A stretch of DNA of 17,160 nucleotides from Armatimonadota bacterium (GCA_014381035.1 JACMIS010000119.1:1-17160), one strand, 5' to 3'; counted from the first letter of the stretch, positions 1-7,040 are shown. The notes: a model not told the origin generated them from the letters alone. Translations and numbers: made by a program.

Positions 1-143
1 CACACTTCGGCTCGGCGACGATTCCGCGTGGATCGCATGTTCTGGAAATCCGCGCTGACGGCCCCGCTCTCGTGGACGCGATCCTGCTCTGTCGTGACCC
101 GTTCACTCCGGATGGTCCGAACCCTCCTCCCGTCAAACCGTGA
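1..143 (+). CDS. C-terminal end of an unidentified protein (5' end outside the window)
   Basis: An open frame enters at the left edge (codons from position 3) and stops at TGA 141-143, giving a tail of 46 residues. It contains the stretches GSHVLEIRADG and LVDAILLCRDPFTPDG. The pattern 'hydrophobic strand - D-A-I-hydrophobic - DPxxPxG' resembles the last strands of beta-sandwich or carbohydrate-binding modules that end many secreted proteins. That resemblance is from memory of the pattern and is not a firm family call. The stop lies only 13 bp before the likely kinase start at 157, as expected for adjacent same-strand genes. The function of the whole protein cannot be judged from this fragment. 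Confidence 0.55.
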   Translation, partial: HFGSATIPRGSHVLEIRADGPALVDAILLCRDPFTPDGPNPPPVKP

Positions 144-149
144 TAAACT
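141..149 (+). promoter_or_regulatory. Possible extended -10 element for the PfkB kinase gene
   Basis: TGATAAACT lies here: a TGn extension followed by TAAACT (4 of 6 matches to TATAAT), ending 7 nt before the ATG at 157. It shares its TGA with the stop codon of the upstream gene. No good -35 is visible and the kinase has no clear Shine-Dalgarno, so a leaderless transcript is possible. The evidence is weak alone but the similar site at 1106-1114 supports it. Confidence 0.3.
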
Positions 150-156
150 ACGCTCT

Positions 157-1113
157 ATGTCTGCAAGTATCGCCTGTTTTGGCTTGCTCGTCGCGGATTG
201 TGTAACGGCGACCGTGGATAGGTTGCCCGCACGCGGCACCCTTGAGATCGTGGATCGTGTGGAGTTGCATGTAGGCGGGTGTGCGGCGAATACCGCGATT
301 TCGCTGGCAAAACTGGGGGTGGGAGTCGCGATCCTCGGCGGTGTCGGCACAGACGGTTTGGGAGATTTCGTTTTGAACGCCGTCCGAGCCGCCGGGGTGG
401 ATACCATCGGCGTCAAGCAGTTCGACAGTGCCCCCACCGCGGCGACGACGGTTTGCGTCCACTCCGACGCCGAACGCTCCTTCCTGCATGTTCCCGGCGC
501 GAACGCGGTGTTTCTTTCGGGCGACACCCACTGGGACGCCACGCAAGACGTGGTTATCTTCCACATCGCCGGACCGCAACTGATGGGCGCACTGGAAGCC
601 GAAAACGGAATCGTAGCCGTCGCCCGCGAAGCGAGGCAACGCGGGATGACAGTCACGCTGGACACGGTGATGAATCCACGCTCACTCGGCTGGAACGCGC
701 TCAAAGATGCGCTACCGTTCGTGGGTTGGTTTCTGCCGTCACATGCCGAAGCACACGCCCTGTCTGGCGAAAGCGATCCCATCCGACAAGTGCAGTTCTT
801 CCGAGCCTCCGGCGCAACGAACGTCGCCGTCAAGTTGGGCGATGCCGGGTGCTTCGTCGCTCCCGATGGCGAAGAGCCATTCACGATGCCCGGTTACACG
901 GTCACGGCGGTTGATTCGCTCGGTGCAGGCGATGCGTGGGTGGCAGGATTTTTGCTCGGTATTTTGCGCGGCTGGGACGCACAAACCACCGCCCGGTTCG
1001 CAAACGCCGTCGGCGCAAGCGCGGTACAAGCCTACGGGGCGACTACCGGAATCCGTAAGGAGACCGAAATACTCACGTTTATCCACGAGCAAAAACAAAA
1101 CAAAGTGATATAA
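157..1113 (+). CDS. PfkB/ribokinase-family carbohydrate kinase
   Basis: This 318-residue protein should phosphorylate a sugar or nucleoside with ATP in the cytoplasm; the substrate cannot be read from sequence. It has both PfkB-family signatures: the N-terminal glycine-rich substrate region (VGGCAANTAISLAKLG, near residue 40) and the C-terminal DSLGAGDAWVAGF motif (near residue 250), whose GAGD Asp is the expected catalytic base and anion-hole residue. Length fits the family (about 300-330). I chose ATG 157 because the protein then begins SASIACFGLLVAD, the usual first beta strand. The frame is open back to 28, but those extra 43 residues are unlike the family and overlap the preceding gene. 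A ligand-transporter gene pair follows, so a role in sugar use is plausible but unproven. Confidence 0.9.
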   Translation: MSASIACFGLLVADCVTATVDRLPARGTLEIVDRVELHVGGCAANTAISLAKLGVGVAILGGVGTDGLGDFVLNAVRAAGVDTIGVKQFDSAPTAATTVCVHSDAERSFLHVPGANAVFLSGDTHWDATQDVVIFHIAGPQLMGALEAENGIVAVAREARQRGMTVTLDTVMNPRSLGWNALKDALPFVGWFLPSHAEAHALSGESDPIRQVQFFRASGATNVAVKLGDAGCFVAPDGEEPFTMPGYTVTAVDSLGAGDAWVAGFLLGILRGWDAQTTARFANAVGASAVQAYGATTGIRKETEILTFIHEQKQNKVI

Positions 1114-1114
1114 T
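1106..1114 (+). promoter_or_regulatory. Extended -10 promoter element for the oppD-like gene
   Basis: TGATATAAT is a perfect extended -10 (TGn plus TATAAT). It spans the TAA stop of the kinase gene and ends 8 nt before the ATG at 1123. Transcription normally starts 6-8 nt after a -10, so the mRNA would begin at or just before the start codon. No convincing -35 or Shine-Dalgarno is present, which fits a leaderless transcript. Confidence 0.5.
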
Positions 1115-1122
1115 CCTCGTCA

Positions 1123-2151
1123 ATGTTTGTCGCCCCTTCCTCCCCTGCTTCCGAACCGGACACCACGCCACTCCTTTTGCTGGAAAACGTTTCTATCGCC
1201 TTCCCCGGCGCGAAAGGTAGCATGAACTGCGTCACCGATGGCGTTTCGCTTTCCGTTCATCGCGGCGAAGTCGTCGGCGTTGTTGGCGAATCCGGCTCCG
1301 GGAAATCGATGACCGCGCTTTCCGTGCTGGGATTGATCCCGGAACCGGGGCGTGTCGTGCAGGGCAAAATCACGCTGGACGGCAAGGATGTCCTGACACT
1401 CACGGAAAAGCAGAAACAGAACGTTCGCGGGGGCGTCGCGGCGATGATCTTTCAGGACCCGATGACCAGTTTGAACCCGGTTTTTACCGTCGGCGAACAG
1501 ATCGCGGAAGCTGTCCGCCTGCACCGTGGCGTCAAAAACAACCGGGAAGCGTTCACGATGGCGGTAGACGCCTTGCGCCGTGTGCAAATCCCTTCGCCGG
1601 AACGCCGCGCCGCGCAATATCCGCATGAACTTTCCGGGGGAATGCGCCAGCGCGTCATGATTGCGATGGCACTCGCCTGCCGCCCCGCCCTGCTCCTCGC
1701 CGACGAACCGACGACCGCGCTAGATGTCACGGTGCAGGCGCAGATTTTGTCGCTCATCAACCAACTGCGCACCGAGGAGGGGATGGCGGTTCTATTGATC
1801 ACCCACGACCTCGGTGTTGTCGCGGAAACCTGCGACCGGGTCATTGTTCTGTATGCGGGGCAGGTCATGGAAACCAGCGACGTCCACACGCTGTTCGCCA
1901 ATCCGTCGCACCCCTACACAAAGGGGCTACTCGCCTCGCTCCCCGAGTCTATTCCCGAAGGGGCGACCCGGCTTCCGTACATCAAAGGACAGCCGCCCGC
2001 GAACGCTTCGGCGATTTCCGGTTGCCCCTTCCGACCGCGTTGCCCCGAAGCCGTCCCCGGGCTTTGCGAAAAGCCGCTACCGACCGTGACACCCGCGCCG
2101 GGACATATCGTGCGCTGCCATTTACGGGTGGAAGGAGGGGCGCAATCATGA
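1123..2151 (+). CDS. Oligopeptide/dipeptide-type ABC transporter ATP-binding protein (OppD/DppD-like)
   Basis: This 342-residue protein is one of two ATPases expected to energise an Opp/Dpp-type importer at the inner face of the membrane. Visible motifs are Walker A GESGSGKS (55-62), Q-loop QDPMTSLNP (from 111), signature LSGGMRQRV (170-178), Walker B plus D-loop [11 protein letters not shown] (191-201) and switch His in LLITHDL (224-230). The C-terminal oligopeptide/dipeptide domain follows, with four cysteines (C301, C307, C315, C332) spaced as in the [4Fe-4S] cluster motif known in DppD-type ATPases. The length is typical. The gene follows the kinase by 9 bp and overlaps the next ATPase gene in an ATGA arrangement. 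No permease or binding-protein gene is in the window, so the substrate (peptide, nickel or sugar oligomer) is open. Confidence 0.93.
   Translation: MFVAPSSPASEPDTTPLLLLENVSIAFPGAKGSMNCVTDGVSLSVHRGEVVGVVGESGSGKSMTALSVLGLIPEPGRVVQGKITLDGKDVLTLTEKQKQNVRGGVAAMIFQDPMTSLNPVFTVGEQIAEAVRLHRGVKNNREAFTMAVDALRRVQIPSPERRAAQYPHELSGGMRQRVMIAMALACRPALLLADEPTTALDVTVQAQILSLINQLRTEEGMAVLLITHDLGVVAETCDRVIVLYAGQVMETSDVHTLFANPSHPYTKGLLASLPESIPEGATRLPYIKGQPPANASAISGCPFRPRCPEAVPGLCEKPLPTVTPAPGHIVRCHLRVEGGAQS
2132..2140 (+). promoter_or_regulatory. Strong ribosome binding site that fixes the oppF-like start
   Basis: AAGGAGGGG sits 7 nt before ATG 2148 inside the end of the oppD-like gene. It decides for 2148 over the earlier in-frame ATG at 2022, and indicates translation of the second ATPase from a shared transcript. 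Confidence 0.75.
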
Positions 2152-3140
2152 GTCTTGTTTCCGTGGAGGATCTTCATGTGCATTTCCCGCTCGGCGGCGG
2201 GCAGACAGTGCGTGCCGTAGACGGGGTTTCCTTTTCTATCGCTGCCGGAGAGACCCTTGGCTTAGTCGGCGAGTCGGGGTGCGGCAAATCCACCACCGCC
2301 CGCGCCGTACTCCGACTGGTAGCCGCCACATCCGGCAAAGTAGACTTCGAGGGGAAAGACCTGTTCTCGGTCGGGGACACCGAGTTGCGCGAACTCCGGA
2401 AGCGGGTACAGATGGTTTTCCAGGACCCGTTCGCGTCGCTCTCGCCGCGCCTTTCGGTCGGAGAGATTGTCGGGGAACCGCTGGAGATTCACCGCACCCA
2501 CAGAACAAGAGGGGAGCGCGACAAACGCGTCGGAGAGTTGCTTTCCGATGTCGGGCTGAACCCGGCGGTCGCGACCCGATTCCCACATGAGTTTTCCGGG
2601 GGGCAACGGCAACGGATCGGGATCGCGCGTGCGCTGGCATTGAACCCGTCACTGATCGTGCTGGACGAGCCGGTTTCGGCACTGGATATTTCGGTCCGGG
2701 CACAGGTCGTCAATCTGCTGATGGACCTGCAAAAAGAGCGCGGCATCGGCTATCTGTTTGTCGGGCACGACCTGTCACTGATCCGCCATGTCGCGCACCG
2801 GGTCGCCGTGATGTATCTCGGGCGCATCGTAGAAATCGCAGAAGCGCATGAATTGTACCGCGATCCACGCCACCCATATACCCGCTCCCTGTTTGCCGCC
2901 GCTCCCAGCCCGAACCCCGCCCGACGCCGCGAACGTGCCCCGCTCGAAGGTGACCCGCCCTCACCGGTAAATTTGCCGAGCGGGTGTCGGTTTCGCACCC
3001 GCTGCTCGTACGCACGGGAAATCTGCGCCCAGATAGACCCGCCGTATATGCCAATAGAAAACGCGGAGGGGAGCGGCTCGCCGCCGCACCGCTCCGCGTG
3101 TCACTTCGCGCTGGAACTACCGGTCTGGTCGCCGGAATAG
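2148..3140 (+). CDS. Oligopeptide/dipeptide-type ABC transporter ATP-binding protein (OppF/DppF-like)
   Basis: This 330-residue protein is the second ATPase of the Opp/Dpp-type pair; such importers use a heterodimer of the two. Motifs in order: Walker A GESGCGKS (41-48), QDPFASLSPR Q-loop, signature FSGGQRQRIGIARAL, Walker B LIVLDEPVSALD, and FVGHDLSL with the switch histidine. The C-terminal oligopeptide domain carries the cysteine series SGC-RFRTRC-SYAREIC-ACHF, again compatible with an iron-sulphur site. It starts at ATG 2148 after a strong Shine-Dalgarno and overlaps the preceding stop by 4 bp (ATGA), so coupled translation is likely. It ends one base before the stop codon of the convergent LysM gene, leaving no room for a terminator. 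Family assignment is secure; substrate is not. Confidence 0.93.
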   Translation: MSLVSVEDLHVHFPLGGGQTVRAVDGVSFSIAAGETLGLVGESGCGKSTTARAVLRLVAATSGKVDFEGKDLFSVGDTELRELRKRVQMVFQDPFASLSPRLSVGEIVGEPLEIHRTHRTRGERDKRVGELLSDVGLNPAVATRFPHEFSGGQRQRIGIARALALNPSLIVLDEPVSALDISVRAQVVNLLMDLQKERGIGYLFVGHDLSLIRHVAHRVAVMYLGRIVEIAEAHELYRDPRHPYTRSLFAAAPSPNPARRRERAPLEGDPPSPVNLPSGCRFRTRCSYAREICAQIDPPYMPIENAEGSGSPPHRSACHFALELPVWSPE

Positions 3141-3141
3141 G

Positions 3142-3570
3142 TTACCGTTTCGCCAGTGTCGGCTGCAACCGTACCGCTTCGCGCGGATTTTCCACCGGCA
3201 CCACCAAACGCTGTCCGGGGTGGAGCATCGCGCTTGCGGAAAGACCGTTCGCTCTGGCTAGCGTGTCCACTCGATCCAATTGCGACGCCGACGGGTTGCC
3301 ATAACGTTTCGCCAGTGTCCAGAGTGTCTCCCCTTCTCCCACACTCATCGGTACCACGGTGTTCAATACTACCTTATCGGAATGCCCTGCTACGGAGCGA
3401 AGACTGCCCCATGCCGTTGCACCCAAAGCAAACACTGCGGCGACCGCCGCTATCCCCTGCCCCGCGGCAATAACCTGCAAACGTCGTTGTTTAGAAAGCG
3501 TCCACACCTTTTTGGGTTCTGCTGTCTGCGCCCGGAAGATACCGTCGCCGTTACTCATTACAATAGCCAT
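3142..3570 (-). CDS. Membrane-anchored LysM-domain protein, candidate YneA-like SOS division inhibitor
   Basis: The 142-residue protein has a basic N-terminal segment, one membrane helix (about 33-53, alanine-rich), and a single C-terminal LysM domain (about 72-126: GEGETLWTLAKRYGN ... MLHPGQRLVVPV), so it should be an inner-membrane protein with a peptidoglycan-binding domain outside. This is the architecture of Bacillus YneA, an SOS-induced division inhibitor of about 105 residues that is also divergent from lexA. The start ATG 3570 has a good ribosome site (GGGGAGGA at 3577-3584). Its promoter (TTGACA-17-TACAAT) is overlapped and flanked by TTGTTTGY repeats shared with lexA. The YneA-like role is inferred from architecture and position; LysM proteins of other function share the fold, so sequence alone does not prove it. 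Confidence 0.85.
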   Translation of the reverse strand: MAIVMSNGDGIFRAQTAEPKKVWTLSKQRRLQVIAAGQGIAAVAAVFALGATAWGSLRSVAGHSDKVVLNTVVPMSVGEGETLWTLAKRYGNPSASQLDRVDTLARANGLSASAMLHPGQRLVVPVENPREAVRLQPTLAKR

Positions 3571-3576
3571 TTCTCA

Positions 3577-3584
3577 TCCTCCCC
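3577..3584 (-). promoter_or_regulatory. Ribosome binding site of the LysM gene
   Basis: On the minus strand GGGGAGGA ends 6 nt before ATG 3570. This supports that start over the in-frame ATG four codons later. Confidence 0.65.
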
Positions 3585-3683
3585 GCACTGCCTATCGGCA
3601 CTATGTTTATCTATGCTGTGCTTACCCACTAAGTTCCACCCCAGTAAACCGGAACGCCGGAAGGAGTAAAACTTTACACGAGA

Positions 3684-3771
3684 GCAAACAATAAGTTCAC
3701 TGGCGGTATTGTAGCCGTTCGCCTATTGTTTGTCAACTCTTTGTTTGCCTTTTTAGCAACTTTTTGTTTGC
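3684..3771. repeat. Four TTGTTTGY elements in the lexA/LysM divergent control region (candidate LexA operators)
   Basis: The core TTGTTTGC/T occurs four times: at 3684-3691 on the minus strand, and at 3726-3733, 3741-3748 and 3764-3771 on the plus strand. The first two extend to TATTGTTTGY and face each other around the LysM promoter. The last two extend to TTTGTTTGCC and lie 23 bp apart, the final copy overlapping the lexA -35. None matches the Bacillus (GAAC-N4-GTTC) or E. coli (CTG-N10-CAG) LexA box. Position over both promoters of a lexA locus makes them operator candidates; this is inference. Confidence 0.5.
3708..3736 (-). promoter_or_regulatory. Sigma-70-type promoter of the LysM gene
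   Basis: On the minus strand TTGACA (3736-3731) and TACAAT (3713-3708) are separated by exactly 17 bp, close to the housekeeping consensus. Transcription should start near 3701, leaving a leader of about 130 nt before ATG 3570. One TTGTTTGY element overlaps the -35 and another lies just after the expected start, as expected for a repressed promoter. Confidence 0.75.
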
Positions 3772-3796
3772 CTTTTTTATAAGTCGGGGGTATATT
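3768..3796 (+). promoter_or_regulatory. Sigma-70-type promoter of lexA
   Basis: TTGCCT (3768-3773), a 17 bp spacer and TATATT (3791-3796) form a plausible promoter with transcription starting near 3803. The -35 overlaps the last TTGTTTGC element, consistent with autoregulation. The predicted transcript start lies after TTG 3795, which argues against using that codon as the lexA start. Confidence 0.6.
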
Positions 3797-3860
3797 GAAA
3801 ACAACTTTTCACCTTTGGTGCTTGTCCGGCAGGGTCCGCAAGCGAAGTGAGGCAACACAC

Positions 3861-4547
3861 ATGGCAATAATAGGAACGGGCAATAGCAGCCGTGGAAATA
3901 CCCCGGCTCGGCGTGGCGGAAATATGGGCGAGAATATTTCGTCCAAGCAACAAGAGATTCTGGAAGTCATTCGCAAGGCACTACTTCGGGATGGTCAAGC
4001 TCCCACCGTGCGTGAGATCGGCAAGGTGACCGGGCTTCGCTCCTCCTGCTCCGTGCAGAAGCATTTGAACCAGTTGGAGCACAAGGGGTTCATCAAGCGC
4101 GACCCGTACAAATATCGCTCGGTCGAGATTCTGCAGGACGGCGCACCGATGGCGCGTCGCCGCACCGTGACGGTTCCGCTGGTCGGTAAAGTCTCGGCGG
4201 GTATGGGTATCTCCGCCATCGAACATGTCGAGGACAACATCCCGCTCCCGGATACGATGATCCCGCGTGACTGCGAATGCTTCGCCCTGCGTGTCAAGGG
4301 GGACTCGATGATCAACGCCGGAATCTTCGACGGAGATATTGTCGTAGTTCGCAAACAAGAGACCGCGGTGAACGGTGAGATCGTCGTCGCCCTGCTCGGT
4401 GGCGAGGATGCGACAGTGAAGACGTTTTATACGGCGGGCGAGAACGGCATCCGTCTGCAACCCGAAAACCCGCACCTGCGCCCGATCATCACGAAAGACG
4501 CGCAGATCATGGGCAAAGTCGTTCTGACGATGCGCCAGTATCATTAG
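3861..4547 (+). CDS. lexA: LexA SOS repressor (S24 autoprotease)
   Basis: The 228-residue protein has an N-terminal winged-helix DNA-binding domain (about 27-92; recognition region near SSCSVQKHLNQLEHKGFI) and a C-terminal S24 protease/dimer domain. The Ala-Gly self-cleavage site is A113-G114 in VGKVSAGM. The catalytic Ser is S149 (KGDSM) and the Lys is K187 (DATVK). All key residues are present, so RecA-stimulated self-cleavage is expected. The start is uncertain. ATG 3861 has AAGTGAGG 8 nt upstream, while ATG 3924 gives MGENISSKQQEIL, nearer the usual LexA start and length, but lacks a clear ribosome site. With 3861 the N-terminal 21 residues are a Gly/Arg/Asn-rich extension. The gene is divergent from the LysM gene and followed by a terminator. 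Confidence 0.95.
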   Translation: MAIIGTGNSSRGNTPARRGGNMGENISSKQQEILEVIRKALLRDGQAPTVREIGKVTGLRSSCSVQKHLNQLEHKGFIKRDPYKYRSVEILQDGAPMARRRTVTVPLVGKVSAGMGISAIEHVEDNIPLPDTMIPRDCECFALRVKGDSMINAGIFDGDIVVVRKQETAVNGEIVVALLGGEDATVKTFYTAGENGIRLQPENPHLRPIITKDAQIMGKVVLTMRQYH

Positions 4548-4568
4548 GTTCCGCAATGCCGCGATAGC

Positions 4569-4601
4569 ATCGCCCCCGTCATCGGACCGGGGGCGATTTT
4601 T
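4569..4601 (+). terminator. Rho-independent terminator after lexA
   Basis: A perfect 10 bp stem (ATCGCCCCCG at 4569-4578 with CGGGGGCGAT at 4588-4597) closes a 9 nt loop and runs into five T residues. It starts 21 bp after the lexA stop and ends 19 bp before the next gene's ATG, so the ankyrin gene should need its own promoter. Confidence 0.85.
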
Positions 4602-4620
4602 GCTGTAGGATTGGTGTGCA

Positions 4621-5022
4621 ATGAAGCCGCCTACTTCGGTCGTTGTACGAACATTGATCCGGTGGTTTCGCGCCGGTCTATTCCTCGTATTCATCTATAA
4701 CGTATTTACCCGGTCCCACCTCGGGCGGGACAGTCCTTGTGATGCCGCTTACTACGGCAGATGTTGGGAGATTCGTCTCCTGCTCGCGTCCGGGGCGGAC
4801 CCGAGCCGTGTCGGGTGGGAAGATCATTTCACCCCGCTCGGACAGGCGGTGCGCGGGGGACATTTAGAAGCGGCACGTCTGCTCCTCCAATACGGCGCGG
4901 ATCCGAACGTGCCGAATGATTCGGGTAACACAGCGATACATGCGTGGGAATGGAACGCACAACTCCCGAATGATTCTCAATACCGTGTCATCGCACTGTT
5001 AAAAAAACACGGAGCGCACTGA
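4621..5022 (+). CDS. Small ankyrin-repeat protein with an N-terminal membrane segment
   Basis: The 133-residue protein has a hydrophobic segment at about 12-29 (a single membrane anchor or signal-like sequence), then about two and a half ankyrin repeats. These are DAAYYGRCWEIRLLLASGADP, TPLGQAVRGGHLEAARLLLQYGADPN, and a divergent last unit ending ALLKKHGAH (boundaries by eye). Ankyrin repeats bind other proteins, so a scaffold or inhibitor role is possible but no partner is evident. No clear Shine-Dalgarno precedes ATG 4621. A TAGGAT hexamer (4606-4611) ends 9 nt upstream, so a leaderless start is possible. The gene sits immediately after the lexA terminator and ends 6 bp from the convergent glycosyltransferase gene. 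Function unknown. Confidence 0.75.
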   Translation: MKPPTSVVVRTLIRWFRAGLFLVFIYNVFTRSHLGRDSPCDAAYYGRCWEIRLLLASGADPSRVGWEDHFTPLGQAVRGGHLEAARLLLQYGADPNVPNDSGNTAIHAWEWNAQLPNDSQYRVIALLKKHGAH

Positions 5023-5028
5023 ACCAGG

Positions 5029-5730
5029 TTAGCGTCGTTTCCCGGTGAAACGGCGCAAGATATGCGGGAGCATCTGGTAGTACATTTTTAGACGCGAGAA
5101 GAAACCGGGCAGGAAGCCTAATTTCTCTTCCTTCATCGGGTGCGTGACATCGTTCAGGATGACTTGCGTCATGGGTAGACCGCTGGAAAGAATGTGATTC
5201 GTGATCGCGAGTTCGACGCCGTAGCCGGACGTATCGAGTGCGGGGACGGAAAGAAACACGTCGCGCTTGATGGCACGTTGGCCGGAAATATTGGGGGCGA
5301 TCTTCTGTGCAAGCGTCGTCGCCCCGCGTCCGCCGCGAAACACGCCGAGTGCCATCACCACCTGCCCCGAGGTCACTGGCGCGAGAATATCGGTGACGTG
5401 CGCGGGAGACAATCCGACCAGGTCGGCATCGAAGAAAAGCAGGGCATCGAAGTCCTGTGCGTGATTCGCCCCCAACACCATCGCCGCACCCTTGCCACGA
5501 TTAGGTTGCTGACGCAACACCGTCACTTTCGCCTGTTTCCCCTTCGCGGCACCGTGGGCGGACGCGACGGCATATGTGTCGTCTGACGAGCCGTCATCGA
5601 CCACCAGAATGGCATCGATCTCCGGTGCGGACGCGAGCGTATCAAGCACGGTGCCGATACGCCCGGCTTCATTGTACGCCGGAACCACGGCGCAGACGGA
5701 CATCCGCCCTATTGACTGCGACTCGCTCAC
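5029..5730 (-). CDS. Family 2 glycosyltransferase (dolichol-phosphate-mannose-synthase-like fold)
   Basis: The 233-residue protein carries a GT-A fold of the GT2 family, which transfers a sugar from a nucleotide donor. Features are VVPAYNEAGRIGTVL (from about 15), the DDGSSDDT motif (45-52), NRGKGAAMVLG (77-87) and the metal/nucleotide-binding DAD (101-103). No membrane segment is obvious; the basic C-terminus (RLKMYYQML ... RRFTGKRR) may sit at the membrane surface. The start is uncertain: GTG 5730 adds nine residues, while ATG 5703 gives the typical MSVCAVVPAYNE. It lies 34 bp downstream of the M48 protease gene on the same strand and is probably the last gene of that operon. Acceptor and donor are unknown; DPM1-like enzymes often use a lipid-phosphate acceptor, which is only a family-level hint. 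Confidence 0.88.
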   Translation of the reverse strand: MSESQSIGRMSVCAVVPAYNEAGRIGTVLDTLASAPEIDAILVVDDGSSDDTYAVASAHGAAKGKQAKVTVLRQQPNRGKGAAMVLGANHAQDFDALLFFDADLVGLSPAHVTDILAPVTSGQVVMALGVFRGGRGATTLAQKIAPNISGQRAIKRDVFLSVPALDTSGYGVELAITNHILSSGLPMTQVILNDVTHPMKEEKLGFLPGFFSRLKMYYQMLPHILRRFTGKRR

Positions 5731-5764
5731 GCCCGCGCTATGGCTCCTGTATTCGACATTGCGG

Positions 5765-6574
5765 CTATTTTACCGCGTTCGTACCGCCCTGTCCCTGCTG
5801 GTATTCGTTGGCGCGCTTCTCCGCCGCCTTGACCCGAGTATCGGTAAGTGGGTGCGATTGTAACCATTCGGTGCCACCCTTACCCGTTTTCGCGCCCATC
5901 TTGCGGAAGAACGATGCCATCGCGTCCGGATTGTATCCGGCTTGCGTCATGTATTTAAAGCCGACATCATCCGATTGTGACTCATCCCCGCGGGAGAACT
6001 TCAGCCGGTCCAGTTGTAGCACGATTCCCGCCGCCGCCTGCGCTAGATCACTCGATTTGCCGAGGGCGAGTTGGGCGATAAAGCTTTTGGTTTGTGCATC
6101 GGACATCTGTTTCACGGAATGCCGCTTGACGATGTGTGTCGCTTCATGTCCGAGCACCGATGCCACTTCGTCATCCGATGCCGCGAGATCCAGCAAACCC
6201 GAGTAAAAATAGATCGGACCGCCGGGGAGCGCGAAGGCGTTGATTTCCTTGTTATCAATCAACTTCACCGAGAACGGCACGTCATAGTCGCGCCGGGCAA
6301 GCGGTAATATTCGCGCCGCGACCCGTTGCAGTTGTTCGTACTTCGGTCCCGAAGTGATGATCTTGTTTTCACGCTCGACCTGTACCGCCGCCTCTTGTCC
6401 CAGTTGCACTTCCTGCGACTTCGACATCGAGAAGACGCTACCGAAGTTCGGGCTTCGGCATCCTGTTGTGGCGAGCAGCGTGCTTCCTAAGAGCGACGCT
6501 GCCGCGAACGAGGCACAAACCCGTGCTGTATTTCGTGTGACCCAACTATTGGTTCTTGGTTGACCTTTTTTCAT
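5765..6574 (-). CDS. M48-family metalloprotease, predicted lipoprotein
   Basis: The 269-residue protein has a lipoprotein signal: a basic start, a hydrophobic stretch (about 20-36) and a lipobox LATTGC with Cys39 as the acylation site, so it should be anchored in the periplasm. The zinc site is HEATH at 143-147, with the probable third ligand E198 in SRGDESQSDDVG. The GYNPDAM segment (213-219) is typical of M48 enzymes of the BepA/YfgC/LoiP type. Family members degrade or help assemble outer-membrane proteins. The protein lacks the TPR domain of BepA and has the length of shorter M48 lipoproteins. ATG 6574 lies within the 3' end of the preceding coiled-coil gene (29 bp overlap), indicating one transcript and probable coupling. 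The family is secure; the substrate is unknown. Confidence 0.9.
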   Translation of the reverse strand: MKKGQPRTNSWVTRNTARVCASFAAASLLGSTLLATTGCRSPNFGSVFSMSKSQEVQLGQEAAVQVERENKIITSGPKYEQLQRVAARILPLARRDYDVPFSVKLIDNKEINAFALPGGPIYFYSGLLDLAASDDEVASVLGHEATHIVKRHSVKQMSDAQTKSFIAQLALGKSSDLAQAAAGIVLQLDRLKFSRGDESQSDDVGFKYMTQAGYNPDAMASFFRKMGAKTGKGGTEWLQSHPLTDTRVKAAEKRANEYQQGQGGTNAVK

Positions 6575-7037
6575 TATTCTTCTCGCTTACTACCGGCGGC
6601 GGTTCTTTTTCGCCGCCGTTATTTTTTGCTGTTCTTGCCATGTCCTCGGCTTGCTTCCAGAGCGCGGCAGTTTCCCGCGACAGATTCGCCAGCGATTTCT
6701 GCACATCGGCGACCGCGTTACGTGTCCCCGCCTGTGCGTTTCCACTCGCCCGCGCCGCCGCGTCCGATGCCGCCTGCAACTCTTTTGTAGCCTCAGACAG
6801 TTTCTTCTCTTTTAATAACGCCGACGCCCGTTGCGCATGTGACCGCGCCTCCGCTAATTGCTCCATCGTGCCGGAGCTATGTGTGCGTTCCGCCCCACTA
6901 CCCCCGGCTTTTCTGCCCCCGCGAAGTTCGGCTACCTCGGCGCGAAGCCGTGCTATCTCGTAGGTGTTGTACCCGACAATCCCGATGATAAACAATATCA
7001 GAACAAAGCGAGCAATGGCTCCCAATGCTTTTCCCAT
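6546..7037 (-). CDS. Unrecognised single-pass membrane protein with coiled coil
   Basis: The 163-residue protein has one membrane helix at about 8-24 (IARFVLILFIIGIVGYN) and then a Leu/Ala/Glu/Arg-rich segment (about 28-40). After a Gly/Ser linker comes a long Ala-rich helical region (about 58-140) likely to form a coiled coil. The tail is charged and Lys/Glu/Pro-rich. I recognise no family. It starts 3 bp after the stop of the acyltransferase gene and overlaps the protease gene by 29 bp, so it is translated within the same operon. Topology suggests a membrane-tethered helical stalk or adaptor, perhaps bridging the upstream enzyme and the downstream periplasmic protease; this is inference from order only. 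Confidence 0.75.
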   Translation of the reverse strand: MGKALGAIARFVLILFIIGIVGYNTYEIARLRAEVAELRGGRKAGGSGAERTHSSGTMEQLAEARSHAQRASALLKEKKLSEATKELQAASDAAARASGNAQAGTRNAVADVQKSLANLSRETAALWKQAEDMARTAKNNGGEKEPPPVVSEKNNEKRSTKNQ

Positions 7038-7040
7038 ATC

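Noticed and set aside
28..156. N-terminal extension of the PfkB kinase
   Set aside because: The extra 43 residues do not resemble the family and overlap the C-terminal frame of the upstream gene, which ends at 143.
279..914. Second plus-strand frame inside the PfkB kinase gene (211 codons)
   Set aside because: It is a frame-shifted, Arg-rich product with no motif, while the overlapping kinase frame has both PfkB signatures.
3684..3771. TTGTTTGY repeats as a CRISPR or a transposon end
   Set aside because: The repeats are short, irregularly spaced and in mixed orientation, with no spacers, no cas genes and no transposase.
3981..4694. Minus-strand open frame opposite lexA, including the terminator and the start of the ankyrin gene
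   Set aside because: It covers a secure lexA gene and a rho-independent terminator, shows no family features and has shadow-like composition.
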